Notes: generated by a model not told the origin, from the sequence alone. Shown: positions 51,285-60,616, counted from the stretch's first letter. The stretch: DNA of 64,000 nucleotides from Cyanobium sp. Morenito 9A2 (GCF_024345575.1 NZ_JAGQBJ010000013.1:1-64000); one strand, 5' to 3'. Made by a program: numbers and translations.

Positions 51285-51865
51285 TTTCGAGCCAGGAAGC
51301 CGGCCTGGGCGCCTTCTTCCGCTCCAGTGATCTGGATGCGGCCGGGCTCAGCCGCCATCAACTGCCCAGCCTGCTGCGTTCTGGGGCAGTGGAGCGGCTT
51401 GGTCGCGGCCTCTACCGCCGCACCGACGCCGAACCCAGCGAGCACTATTCCCTGGCGATGGCCTGCGCCGCGGTCCCCCACAGCATCGTGTGTCTGCTGT
51501 CGGCCCTGCAGGTGCATGACATCGGCACCGAGGCGCCGGCTGCGATCTGGCTGGCCATCCCCCACAAGGCGCGCCTGCCCCAGCTGGAGACCCTGAAGCT
51601 GCGGATCGTGCGCTTTAGCGGCCCGGCCTGGACCTATGGCGTGAGCAAAACCACGTTCGAGGGCGTGCCGGCCCGGATCACCTCGCCGGCGCGCACGATT
51701 GCCGATTGCTTCCGCTTCGAGCGGCTGGTGGGCAGCGAAACAGCCCTGGAAGCATTAGAGGATGGCCTGCGACAGCACAAGGTGAACATGGCGGAACTGG
51801 AGCGGGTGCTGGAGGTGCTGCCGTCTCGGCGTCTGCGTGCGGCCCTGGCGGTGGGGCAGCGATGA
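51263..51865 (+). CDS. abiEi: AbiEi-type antitoxin (type IV system)
   Basis: 200 residues. The winged-helix N-terminus (GLGAFFRSSDLDAAGLSRHQ; LLRSGAVERLGRGLYRRTDA) is the AbiEi antitoxin domain. The C-terminal part TFEGVPARITSPARTIADCF, RFERLVGSETALEALEDGLR is the AbiEi_1/_4 region needed against the toxin. In type IV systems the antitoxin does not bind its partner but opposes its effect and represses the operon. ATG 51263 lies within the operator. Stop overlaps abiEii by 4 bp. Confidence 0.85.
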   Translation: MAAPSADISSQEAGLGAFFRSSDLDAAGLSRHQLPSLLRSGAVERLGRGLYRRTDAEPSEHYSLAMACAAVPHSIVCLLSALQVHDIGTEAPAAIWLAIPHKARLPQLETLKLRIVRFSGPAWTYGVSKTTFEGVPARITSPARTIADCFRFERLVGSETALEALEDGLRQHKVNMAELERVLEVLPSRRLRAALAVGQR

Positions 51866-52791
51866 AGGGGAACCCAGCCGCCTCGGTCAAAGACCGCCTG
51901 CTGGCCAAGGCTGGCGGCGAAGCCTTCCAGCGCACCCTCACGCGCTATGCCGCTGAACGACTGCTCTACCGGCTCGGTGCGTCAGCGGTGCGGGAGCGTT
52001 TCGCCCTCAAGGGGGCGAGTTTGCTCACGGTGTGGTTGCCCGATCCCTACCGCGGCACCAAGGATGTGGACCTGCTGGCATCCGGTGATCCCAGTGACGC
52101 TTCCATTCGGGCATTGCTCGAAACCGTTTGCGCGGTGCCTTGTCCGGAGGATGGAGTGATCTTTGATCTCAGCACGCTCCGTCTGGAGACGATCCGGCCC
52201 GAGGAGGAGTATTCCGGCAAGCGGGCCCGCTTCCGCGCCCTGCTTGGCAACACACGCATTGGCGTGCAGCTGGATCTGGGCTTCGGTGATGCTGTGGTGC
52301 CGGAGCCGGCTGACATCACCTACCCAACCCTTCTGAACGATCTGCCGGCACCGGAGCTACTGGCCTATCCGCGGGAGGCGGCTGTGGCGGAGAAGTTCGA
52401 AGCGATGCTGAAGCTCGATCTGCGCAACAGCCGCATGAAGGATTTTCATGACCTGTGGGCCCTGGCCAGTTCCTTCAGTTTCGAGGGGCAGGTGTTGCAG
52501 GCAGCTGTAGACGCGTGCTTCAAAAGGCGCGGTACCCCTTGGACGGAGCAGATCCCCACGCCGCTGACGCCGGTCTTTTACCAACGACCGGATTTGGCGG
52601 CACGATGGGCGGGTTATCTAGCCCGGGAGGCCGTGCTGGTGCCCCCGCCGAATCGCTTCGAGGAGATCGGAGAGGCGATCCTTGCCTTTCTGGGGCCGGT
52701 GCGGGAAAGCCTGGTGGCTGGTGGTCCGTTCGATCGGGGATGGCCAGCAGGTGGGCCTTGGTGGGGGCTTAGCGAGGAGGTGGCGAGTTGA
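51862..52791 (+). CDS. abiEii: AbiEii-type nucleotidyltransferase toxin
   Basis: 309 residues. ERFALKGASLLTVWLPDPYR then GTKDVDLLASGDPSDA carries the nucleotidyltransferase signature GS..DxD (KGASLL; KDVDLL). REAAVAEKFEAMLKLDLRNS, RMKDFHDLWALASSFSFEG gives the conserved Lys and Asp of AbiEii/DUF1814 proteins. Relatives use a nucleotide to block tRNA or growth in infected cells. Starts on the abiEi stop and ends on the hsdS start. All key residues are visible. Confidence 0.85.
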   Translation: MKGNPAASVKDRLLAKAGGEAFQRTLTRYAAERLLYRLGASAVRERFALKGASLLTVWLPDPYRGTKDVDLLASGDPSDASIRALLETVCAVPCPEDGVIFDLSTLRLETIRPEEEYSGKRARFRALLGNTRIGVQLDLGFGDAVVPEPADITYPTLLNDLPAPELLAYPREAAVAEKFEAMLKLDLRNSRMKDFHDLWALASSFSFEGQVLQAAVDACFKRRGTPWTEQIPTPLTPVFYQRPDLAARWAGYLAREAVLVPPPNRFEEIGEAILAFLGPVRESLVAGGPFDRGWPAGGPWWGLSEEVAS

Positions 52792-54113
52792 GCTCGGTGG
52801 AAGCGGGAACGAAAGAGGGGCTGCAAGGGCGGTTCAAGCCCTATCCCGCCTACAAGGATTCGGGAGTGGAGTGGCTGGGAGAGATACCCGAACGTTGGAC
52901 CGCGAAGCGACTGAAGTTCTCAGTGGTGATGAATCCAGTTGCCTCAGAACTTCGTGCGCTTCCCCCTGACACGGAGGTCTCCTTTGTCCCCATGGAAGCG
53001 GTTGGTGAGCATGGAGGTCTAGCGCTGTCGGGAAGCAAGCTACTTGTAGATATTGGAACTGGTTACACCTACTTTAAAGACGGCGATATTGTCGTTGCAA
53101 AGATCACACCTTGCTTTGAAAATGGGAAGGGTGCTGAAGCGACTGGGCTAGTCAACGGAATAGCTTTTGGCACGACGGAGTTGCACGTCTTGCGGGCAGT
53201 CGCCTGCCTTGATCAGCGTTTTCTTTTCTACATCACCCTGAGCGACGCCTTCCGAAAGATCGGTTGGGCAGACATGTATGGAGCGGGCGGTCAGAAGCGA
53301 GTGCCGGAATCATTTATCAAAAACCTCCGGCATCCCCTTCCACCCGAACCAGAACAACGCGCCATAGCCACCTTCCTCGACCGCGAGACCGCCCGAATTG
53401 ATGCCCTGGTGGCGAAGAAGCAGCGGCTGATCGATCTGCTCCAGGAGCAACGCACCGCCCTGATCACGCGCGCCGCTACGAAGGGCCTCGATCCAACCGT
53501 TCCCATGAAGGATTCAGGGGTGGAGTGGCTGGGGGAGATTCCAGCTCATTGGCAGGTCAAGCCACTGAAGCGCTTGTTTTCAAACCTTGACTCAGTACGC
53601 GTTCCACTCAGCGGCGAAGAGAGGTCATCGATGGCAAAGGAATACCCGTACTATGGGGCGTCGGGAGTAATCGATTTCGTCGAAGATTATCTATTTGATG
53701 AGCCACTCATCCTTGTTGCTGAGGATGGAGCAAATCTTTACTCACGCTCCTCACCCTTGGCGTTTGTTGCGCCTGGAAAGTATTGGGTAAACAATCACGC
53801 TCACATTTTGAAGCCGGTGGATGGCGACATTAGATACTGGGCACAGGTGCTCAGTTGCGTAGTGTTTGATCCATGGATTTCTGGTTCTGCTCAGCCAAAG
53901 CTAACTGGCGAAAAGCTGGGGTCCATACCCATGCCAGTCCTGCAGCTTTCTGAGAGGCAATCCATCGCTGGCTTCCTTGATCTCGAAACTGCTCGGATCG
54001 ATGCGCTGATTTCTAAAGTCCGCGTCGCGATCGCACGTATCCAGGAACTCCGCGCCGCCCTGATCTCCGGAACTGTCACAGGCAAGATCGATGTGCGTGA
54101 GGAAGTGGTATGA
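52788..54113 (+). CDS. hsdS: Type I restriction-modification specificity subunit HsdS
   Basis: 441 residues. Two target-recognition halves start YKDSGVEWLGEIPERWTAKR and MKDSGVEWLGEIPAHWQVKP. Each half ends in a long helix (ATFLDRETARIDALVAKKQR; AGFLDLETARIDALISKVRV) that spaces the half-sites. TRD cores (about 52920-53330 and 53560-53930) are lower in GC than the conserved parts, as expected from TRD shuffling. The specificity site cannot be read from sequence. Start is TTG 52788, overlapping the abiEii TGA by 4 bp. Confidence 0.95.
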   Translation: MSSVEAGTKEGLQGRFKPYPAYKDSGVEWLGEIPERWTAKRLKFSVVMNPVASELRALPPDTEVSFVPMEAVGEHGGLALSGSKLLVDIGTGYTYFKDGDIVVAKITPCFENGKGAEATGLVNGIAFGTTELHVLRAVACLDQRFLFYITLSDAFRKIGWADMYGAGGQKRVPESFIKNLRHPLPPEPEQRAIATFLDRETARIDALVAKKQRLIDLLQEQRTALITRAATKGLDPTVPMKDSGVEWLGEIPAHWQVKPLKRLFSNLDSVRVPLSGEERSSMAKEYPYYGASGVIDFVEDYLFDEPLILVAEDGANLYSRSSPLAFVAPGKYWVNNHAHILKPVDGDIRYWAQVLSCVVFDPWISGSAQPKLTGEKLGSIPMPVLQLSERQSIAGFLDLETARIDALISKVRVAIARIQELRAALISGTVTGKIDVREEVV

Positions 54114-55255
54114 CCCGCGTGGCGATTGAGGGTGCCATGCTCCGGTGGGCGCGCGAGCGTGCCGGAAGAACCCGAGAAAGCCTGGCATCGAAGTTTGCCC
54201 CCCTTGCGGATTGGGAGACAGGAGAAGCGCGGCCAACGCTGAAGCAGCTTGAGGCCTATGCCAAAGCTGTTCATGTTCCAATTGGCTACCTGTTCCTTCG
54301 CGAACCCCCTGAAGAGATTGTACCGATTCCCGATTTCCGCACGGTTGCAGACCAGCCACTGCGCCGCGCCAGCCCCGACCTGCTGGACACGGTCTATCTC
54401 TGCCAGCAGCGCCAGGAATGGTACCGCGATGATGCCCGGCAGGCTGGGGCTCAGCCCTTGCCCTTCGTGGGATCACTCGCGCTTGGGGCTGATGTCGTTC
54501 GCAGTGCTGCTTCCATTCGCACAGCCCTCGGCGTTGATCTGGAGGCCCAGCGGCGCCTGCCGACGTGGACCGATGCTCTGCGCGCCTTCATTGAGAAAGC
54601 AGATGCGCTCGGCGTTCTTGTGATGGTGAGTGGAGTCGTGGGCAGCAACAATCGGCGGGCGCTCGATCCCTCGGAGTTCCGCGGCTTTGCCTTGGCCGAC
54701 CCTGTGGCCCCACTCGTGTTCATCAACGGCGCCGACAGCAAGGCGGCGCAGATGTTCACCCTGGCCCATGAGCTGGCCCACCTCTGGCTCGGTGAATCGG
54801 CCCTTTCGGATGCCCAGGCTTCTGAAGCCCCGGCGCAGGCTGTTGAGCGCTGGTGCAATCAGGTTGCTGCAGAGCTCCTTGTACCGCTTGCTGTGTTCAC
54901 AGCTGAACAGGATACGGGTGCTGATCTGCAGGAGGAGCTCAATCGTTTGGCGAGGCGATTCAAGGTGAGTACCTTGGTTATCCTGCGCCGGATGCATGAC
55001 GCAGGCAGCCTGCGTGGTGAGGCCTACTGGCACGCGTACAACGCCGAACTCGAACGCCTTCTTGAACTCCCTGGAGGCAGTGGTGGCAATTTCTACCTCA
55101 CCCTGGGGGCAAGAGTCAGCAAGCGATTCGCACGGGCGGTGGTGAGCAGCACCCTGGAGGGGCGTTCCTCCTTCACGGAGGCTTTTCGCCTACTGGGCTT
55201 TCGGAAGATTGACACCTTCCGCCAGCTCAGCACCAGCTTGGGAGTCGCTTTCTGA
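54110..55255 (+). CDS. HTH-ImmA/IrrE metallopeptidase, antitoxin-like
   Basis: 381 residues. The N-terminal XRE-type HTH (RWARERAGRTRESLASKFAP, LKQLEAYAKAVHVPIGYLFL) is followed by the metalloprotease domain with zinc motif FTLAHELAHLWLGESALSDA (HExxH reads HELAH, about 223) and ERWCNQVAAELLVPLAVF as third-ligand region. Such Xre-ImmA/IrrE proteins pair with PIN or other toxins and can cleave repressors on a stress signal. It overlaps hsdS by 4 bp and the PIN gene by one base, so the pair is cotranscribed with the restriction genes. Confidence 0.85.
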   Translation: MTRVAIEGAMLRWARERAGRTRESLASKFAPLADWETGEARPTLKQLEAYAKAVHVPIGYLFLREPPEEIVPIPDFRTVADQPLRRASPDLLDTVYLCQQRQEWYRDDARQAGAQPLPFVGSLALGADVVRSAASIRTALGVDLEAQRRLPTWTDALRAFIEKADALGVLVMVSGVVGSNNRRALDPSEFRGFALADPVAPLVFINGADSKAAQMFTLAHELAHLWLGESALSDAQASEAPAQAVERWCNQVAAELLVPLAVFTAEQDTGADLQEELNRLARRFKVSTLVILRRMHDAGSLRGEAYWHAYNAELERLLELPGGSGGNFYLTLGARVSKRFARAVVSSTLEGRSSFTEAFRLLGFRKIDTFRQLSTSLGVAF

Positions 55256-55755
55256 TGGCTTACCTGCTGGATGCGAACGTTTTCATCTCAGCCAAAAACC
55301 TCCACTATGGGTTCGACTTCTGCCCGGCCTTCTGGCAATGGCTGGATGATCGCAATGCCGATGGAACGGTCTTCAGTATCGAGAAGGTGGGAGATGAAGT
55401 TGAGGCCGGAGCTGACGATCTTGCGAGGTGGGCAGCTGCACGCCGAGGCAGTTTTTTCTTACCTCTTAGCCCGGGGGTGGTGACATCACTCGGGGCTGTC
55501 AGTTCGTGGGCTGTTGGGCAAAGCTATGACCCGGCCGCAGTCAATACGTTTCTGAGTGTGGCTGATTATTATTTGGTTTCGCAGGCGCATGCTGGTGCGC
55601 ACACAGTTGTGACCCATGAAAAGCCGCGTGCCTCCATCAAGATCATCAAGATCCCTGATGCCTGCATCAGCCTCGGGATCCGCTGCATCACGCCCTATGA
55701 GATGCTCCGCAATGAACGGGCACGCTTCGTGTTGGGTCTTGGAGGCGCGCCATGA
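55255..55755 (+). CDS. DUF4411 PIN-like toxin
   Basis: 166 residues. AYLLDANVFISAKNLHYGFD carries the PIN first Asp, FCPAFWQWLDDRN and IEKVGDEVEAGADDLARWAA give further acidic positions, and VADYYLVSQAHAGAHTVVTH supplies the C-terminal Asp. It matches the DUF4411 branch of the PIN superfamily, usually coupled to an HTH-ImmA/IrrE gene as here. A ribonuclease toxin is predicted. The ATG overlaps the upstream TGA by one base; it is followed by hsdR with 4 bp overlap. Confidence 0.8.
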   Translation: MAYLLDANVFISAKNLHYGFDFCPAFWQWLDDRNADGTVFSIEKVGDEVEAGADDLARWAAARRGSFFLPLSPGVVTSLGAVSSWAVGQSYDPAAVNTFLSVADYYLVSQAHAGAHTVVTHEKPRASIKIIKIPDACISLGIRCITPYEMLRNERARFVLGLGGAP

Positions 55756-58700
55756 CGCCTGAGATCTCCGAACGCGTGCTCGAAGAGGCGATCGAAACGG
55801 CCCTGATCCAGCACGGCACGTCCAACGACGGCGCCCACCAGCCCGGCTACCACAAGCGCAAGCCCGATCAATACGACCGTAATCTCTGCTCGCTCTCGCA
55901 GGATTTGCTCGACTTCGTACTGGCCACCCAGCCGAAGCAGTGGAACAAGCTCGCCCAGCACCATGGCACCGCCGTACGGGAGCAGTTTCTCAAACGTGTT
56001 TCCGCCGAGATCGAGCGACGCGGCACCCTTGATGTGCTCCGTCAGGGACTCAAGGATTCCGGCTGCAAGTTCCGTCTGGCCTACTTCCAACCCGCCAGCG
56101 GTCTCAACGAGGAAACCCGCCGCCTCCATGGCGCCAATCTTTTCGCCGTGGTGCGCCAGCTCCACTACAGCACCCGCAATGAGAACAGTCTTGATCTGGT
56201 TCTCTTTCTAAACGGAGTTCCTCTCTTCACCGCCGAGCTTAAGAATCCGCTGACGGGACAGAACGTCCAAGACGCGATCCGCCAGTACAAGACCACCCGC
56301 GATCATCGCGAACCGCTGCTCGCCTATGGCCGCTGCCTGGGCCACTTCGCCGCGGATTCCGAGCTCGCGTACGTGGCTTCCCAGCTGGCAGGGCCGCGCA
56401 CCCGCTTCCTGCCCTTTAACCAGGGACGCTTTGGCGGTGCCGGCAACGCCCCTGTGCCGCCCACCCGGTCCGGCTACGCCACCGCCTACCTCTGGGAGCA
56501 GATCTGGTCGCCCTCCAGCGTGCTGGATCTGGTTCGCCAATTCATCCACGAGGTGGAGCAGGAAGACGACAACGGCCGCAAGACTGGCAAGCACTTCCTC
56601 ATCTTCCCCCGCTACCAGCAACTTGATTGTGTGCGCCGCTTGGTGGCCGATGCCCGCAGCCGTGGCCCCGGCCAGCGCTACCTAATCCAACACTCCGCCG
56701 GCAGCGGCAAGAGCTTCACCATCGCCTGGCTGGCCCACCAGCTCAGCACCCTCCACAACGCATCCGATGCGCGCGTATTCGACTCGATCGTGGTGATCAC
56801 CGACCGCCGCATCCTCGATCGCCAGCTGCAGAGCACCATCCGCCAGTTCGAGCAGACCCTTGGCGTGGTCGAAACCATCGACACCACCTCTCGCCAGCTC
56901 AAGGACGCGCTCGAATCCGGCAAGACGATCATCGTCACCACCCTCCAGAAGTTCCCAGTGATCGCTCAGCAGATCGGTGAGCTACCCGGCAAGCGCTTCG
57001 CAGTGATCGTGGATGAAGCCCACTCGTCCCAATCGGGCGAAAGCACCAAGAGCCTCAAAGCCGTGCTCAGTGCCTCCTCTCTGGAAGCGGCCGAAAGCGA
57101 AGAGGAAACCGCAGCTACGCCGGAGGAGGAACTCGAGGGCACGATCCTCGCCGAGATGGAGAAGCGCGGCCGGTTGCCGAACGTGTCTACCTTCGCTTTC
57201 ACCGCTACCCCCAAGCCGAAAACCCTGGAGCTCTTCGGTGTTCGCCGGCCCGACGGCACCTTCGCTCCCTTTCACCTTTACAGCATGCGCCAGGCGATCG
57301 AGGAGCGCTTCATCCTCGATGTGCTGGCCAACTACACCACCTACACGGCCTACTGGCGGCTGCTCAAGAAGGTCGATGACGATCCGCGGTATGACAAGCG
57401 CAAGGCGGAATACCTGCTCAAGTCGTTTGTGGAGCTGCATCCCCACGCCATCGGCGAGAAGGTGCGGATCTGCGTGGAGCATTTCGCCACAAGCGTGCAG
57501 GATCAGATCGGCGGCATGGCCAAGGCGATGGTTGTGACGCGCTCACGTCTCCATGCGGTGCGCTACAAGCTCGCCATCGATCGCTATCTTGCCGAACGTG
57601 GCTACCCCTTCAAGTCCCTGGTAGCTTTCTCCGGAACGGTACAAGATGGGGGTAAGGGCTACACCGAATCTGGCATGAATGGTCTGCCAGAGGCGCAGAC
57701 CGCCAGCACCTTCGAGCAGGCCGAGTTCCGTTTCCTGATCGTGGCCAACAAGTTTCAGACCGGCTTCGATCAGCCCCTACTCCACTCTATGTATGTGGAC
57801 AAGAAGCTTGGCGGTGTGGGGGCAGTGCAGACCCTCTCACGCCTCAACCGCACCCACCCCAAGAAGGCAGGCACCTTGGTGGTGGACTTCGCCAATGAAG
57901 CCGATGCCATCAAGGCTGCCTTTGAGCCCTATTTCGAAGCCACCCTGCTTTCGGAGGCCACTGATCCGAATCTGCTTTACGAGATTGAAACGCGCCTGGC
58001 GGACTTCCCCGTCTACACCCCGGCCGATATCCATGCCTTCGCCGAGCTGTTCTTCAACCCCAAAGCCACCCAGGATGGCCTCTACCAGGTGCTGATGCCC
58101 CTGTTAGATCACTTTGAAGGACTCGGCATTGATGAACGGCACGAGTTCCGCAGCCAGCTTACTGATTACGTGCGCCTCTATGCCTTTCTGGCTCAGGTGA
58201 TTCCCTTCACCGACGCCGATCTTGAAAAGCTCTACCAGTTCGCCCGCTACCTGCGCAGACTCCTGCCCGCTGACCAACTGGAACTGCCCCTTGAGGTGCA
58301 GCAGAACATCGACATGGAGTCGTACCGAATTCAGGAAACCAGCCGTGGAGCCATTCCCCTGGATCGTGGCAACGGCGTGCTCCAGCCAGTGGGAACGAAG
58401 GGCCCCCATGGACCTGCCCCTGAGGAGCTCGAAACGCTCTCGCGCATTGTGGCCGAGCTCAATGAGCGCTTCGGGCTGAACCTGGGGCCCGAGCATCGGA
58501 TCACGCTTGGCCAGATGATGGAGCGCTTGGCCGATGACGTGGCCCTTGAGGCTGCGGCTCGCGTCAACACCCGTGAAAATGTGCGGCTCACCTTTGATCA
58601 GAAGGTGGAGAATGTGATTCAGGACATCGTTGATTCAAATTTCGATCTCTACAAACGGATCACTGATGATGCGGCTTTCGGTGAAACCGTCAAGAACTTC

Positions 58701-59234
58701 CTCTTCGATCAATACCTGCGCGGCCATCGCAACGCCGAAGAGCTGATCAAACGAGGTGAATCGAAAACCCTTGAGTTCAAGTCCACCCTCCGCTGGAGCC
58801 TCCAGGAAAACCGTAAGGACGACAAGGGCGTCACCCATGCAGCACTCAAAACCATTGCCGCCTTCCTCAACACCGAAGGCGGTGACCTGCTGATCGGTGT
58901 TGCCGATGATGGCTCAATAGTAGGCATTGAGCCGGATAAGCTCGAGAACGACGACAAGTTCATGCGCCACCTCTCCCAAGTGGTCCGGAACGGCCTAGGC
59001 GATCGTGCCGGCACCTGCATCGACCCCAAAACCCAGAACGTTCAAGGCCGCACTGTGTGCGTGGTGAGCTGTCAGCGCAGTCCTGAGCCAGTGCGTCTTC
59101 GCTGGAAGGGACTGGAGGCCACCCCAGATGGCGACTTCTTCGTGCGTAGTGGTCCCGGCACAGTGAAGTTGGCTCCCGAGAGCGCCACGGAGTTCATCCG
59201 TACGAGGTTCCCAGGATTCAACCCAGGCCCTTAG
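55752..59234 (+). CDS. hsdR: Type I restriction enzyme HsdR with C-terminal AlbA_2 domain
   Basis: 1160 residues. The N-terminal nuclease core has VLFLNGVPLFTAELKNPLTG (about 150-170, PD-ExK type Glu/Lys). SF2 translocase motifs: Walker A IQHSAGSGKSFTIAWLAHQL (about 313-332), motif II AVIVDEAHSSQSGESTK (about 417-433), FAFTATPKPKTLELFG, and RFLIVANKFQTGFDQPLLHS. After the helical C-domain, residues about 995-1155 form an extra AlbA_2/Schlafen-like domain (ELIKRGESKTLEFKSTLRWS; AAFLNTEGGDLLIGVADDGS). Standard HsdR lacks this domain. Last gene of the operon. Confidence 0.95.
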   Translation: MTPEISERVLEEAIETALIQHGTSNDGAHQPGYHKRKPDQYDRNLCSLSQDLLDFVLATQPKQWNKLAQHHGTAVREQFLKRVSAEIERRGTLDVLRQGLKDSGCKFRLAYFQPASGLNEETRRLHGANLFAVVRQLHYSTRNENSLDLVLFLNGVPLFTAELKNPLTGQNVQDAIRQYKTTRDHREPLLAYGRCLGHFAADSELAYVASQLAGPRTRFLPFNQGRFGGAGNAPVPPTRSGYATAYLWEQIWSPSSVLDLVRQFIHEVEQEDDNGRKTGKHFLIFPRYQQLDCVRRLVADARSRGPGQRYLIQHSAGSGKSFTIAWLAHQLSTLHNASDARVFDSIVVITDRRILDRQLQSTIRQFEQTLGVVETIDTTSRQLKDALESGKTIIVTTLQKFPVIAQQIGELPGKRFAVIVDEAHSSQSGESTKSLKAVLSASSLEAAESEEETAATPEEELEGTILAEMEKRGRLPNVSTFAFTATPKPKTLELFGVRRPDGTFAPFHLYSMRQAIEERFILDVLANYTTYTAYWRLLKKVDDDPRYDKRKAEYLLKSFVELHPHAIGEKVRICVEHFATSVQDQIGGMAKAMVVTRSRLHAVRYKLAIDRYLAERGYPFKSLVAFSGTVQDGGKGYTESGMNGLPEAQTASTFEQAEFRFLIVANKFQTGFDQPLLHSMYVDKKLGGVGAVQTLSRLNRTHPKKAGTLVVDFANEADAIKAAFEPYFEATLLSEATDPNLLYEIETRLADFPVYTPADIHAFAELFFNPKATQDGLYQVLMPLLDHFEGLGIDERHEFRSQLTDYVRLYAFLAQVIPFTDADLEKLYQFARYLRRLLPADQLELPLEVQQNIDMESYRIQETSRGAIPLDRGNGVLQPVGTKGPHGPAPEELETLSRIVAELNERFGLNLGPEHRITLGQMMERLADDVALEAAARVNTRENVRLTFDQKVENVIQDIVDSNFDLYKRITDDAAFGETVKNFLFDQYLRGHRNAEELIKRGESKTLEFKSTLRWSLQENRKDDKGVTHAALKTIAAFLNTEGGDLLIGVADDGSIVGIEPDKLENDDKFMRHLSQVVRNGLGDRAGTCIDPKTQNVQGRTVCVVSCQRSPEPVRLRWKGLEATPDGDFFVRSGPGTVKLAPESATEFIRTRFPGFNPGP

Positions 59235-59293
59235 CCTTTTGAGCTGAGGTGATACGGAGGGGGCATTGGCTCTAGAGCAACCGCCCCTAACCC

Positions 59294-59668
59294 TTGGCTA
59301 CCCGTGCCGTCTACACCTTCTCTGGCTTTCCCGGCGAATCGAACCACCATCTCTACCTTCATCACGACGGCTACCCCAGTGGCGCCGCTTGGCGGTTTTC
59401 CCAAGCCCTCCAACACGGGGGGGAGCCCTCGGCCTTCCTCATCTCCTTTCTCCGCACCCAAGCCGTTGCAGAACAGCTGTCACACCCGGATCAGTGCGCC
59501 GATGCCGAGTTCCGCTACCGCGTGCAGTTGATCATCGCCAACAATCCATTCATTGAGGTGCAGTGTTGGCGGCGGCTGCCAGGAGGCACGGGCTGGCATT
59601 CCCGCTGCAACTCTATGCCGTTGGCCTCATTTATCCAGAGGTTCTTACCCAGCGAGGGTCCTTCTTGA
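59294..59668 (+). CDS. Small protein of unknown function beside the restriction operon
   Basis: 124 residues from TTG 59294. VYTFSGFPGESNHHLYLHHD, GYPSGAAWRFSQALQHGGEP and ADAEFRYRVQLIIANNPFIE look like a conserved fold with many His/Tyr and Asp positions. The start HHDGYPxGAAxxF is a motif I associate with small proteins found near defence genes, but I cannot name a function. Intact and 60 bp after hsdR. Confidence 0.6.
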   Translation: MATRAVYTFSGFPGESNHHLYLHHDGYPSGAAWRFSQALQHGGEPSAFLISFLRTQAVAEQLSHPDQCADAEFRYRVQLIIANNPFIEVQCWRRLPGGTGWHSRCNSMPLASFIQRFLPSEGPS

Positions 59669-59677
59669 TGGCTTACC

Positions 59678-60616
59678 TCAGTGCCTCAGAGCTTCCCGAT
59701 GGTCAGCCAAAAAGGATTCCTGCTCCCGACTGAACGGCCGGATCAGGTTGGCGCCCTCAATCCCCCAGCAGCGCAACGCATCGCGGGCCGCCTCGTGTTC
59801 GCAGAGCAGTGCACCCCCGGAATCGAAGCTGATCCAATGGCGGTCGAACAGCTTGTCCACATGGGGGGAGAGCAGCAGGCCGTTGGCACCGCTGAGCCTC
59901 TCGCGGTTGTCGCAATCGCGCCAGGGTTTGATGTGGCTCGCCACCAGAAACTGTTGTCGCGCCAGCCCCGTCACCCGGCAGAACGGCTCCAGTTCCGACA
60001 CCCGATGGCGGAACAACCCCTGCCCCAGCCGCGCCTTGGTGAGCGCATCGCGCTCGGTGCTGCTCGGCACCTCCCGCAGCCGTTGCATGTCATCGAGCAG
60101 GGCGGCTGTGTAGTCGCCTTCTTCCGCCAGCACCACCAGGTGCACCCGCACCGCCGGATCGGCATGGTCTTCGATCAACTTGAGCAGCAACAGGCCAAGG
60201 GTTTCGCCCAACCCCGCCAGGTACACACCCTGGTTGCCCCGACCTGAGTTGGTGCTGATCGGGCTGTGGCGCTCAGGCAGCAGCGGTTGCAACAGCTCGA
60301 AAAACGTCTGCGGCACCAGCGCCTGGCGCAGCGGCTGCCAGTTCACGCGCACCAGCCAACCTTCCTGGCTCCAGTTCTCCCCGGCCGATCCGAACTCCGG
60401 TGGCTTGGGGGCCGTGACCACCGCTGTTTCCACCAGGCCGATCTGGCTGATCTTGCCGTTGGCGTAGCTGAACACCACATCCCCCCGCTGGCAGCGGGTG
60501 AGGTTGTCGTAGCTCACGTTCCGCGCGCCGTTGGCATTGGCCTTCGGCGACCAGATGTAGCCGCCGTCGGTTTCCTGCCGGTAGGTCTGCTTGTGGTTGA
60601 CCCACCAGTAGGCCAT
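59678..60616 (-). CDS. PUA/EVE-like domain fused to HNH nuclease
   Basis: 312 residues. The first ~90 residues (AYWWVNHKQTYRQETDGGYI; VSYDNLTRCQRGDVVFSYAN; GKISQIGLVETAVV) resemble EVE-type base-sensing domains (WW start, VFSY strand). The C-terminal ~110 residues hold an HNH nuclease: FCRVTGLARQQFLVASHIKP, GANGLLLSPHVDKLFDRHWI (the HNH_2 pattern HIKPW..N..LL..HxDxLFD). The combination fits type IV, modification-dependent restriction, where a reader domain directs cleavage. It faces hsdR from the other strand. Reader specificity is inference. Confidence 0.75.
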   Translation of the reverse strand: MAYWWVNHKQTYRQETDGGYIWSPKANANGARNVSYDNLTRCQRGDVVFSYANGKISQIGLVETAVVTAPKPPEFGSAGENWSQEGWLVRVNWQPLRQALVPQTFFELLQPLLPERHSPISTNSGRGNQGVYLAGLGETLGLLLLKLIEDHADPAVRVHLVVLAEEGDYTAALLDDMQRLREVPSSTERDALTKARLGQGLFRHRVSELEPFCRVTGLARQQFLVASHIKPWRDCDNRERLSGANGLLLSPHVDKLFDRHWISFDSGGALLCEHEAARDALRCWGIEGANLIRPFSREQESFLADHREALRH

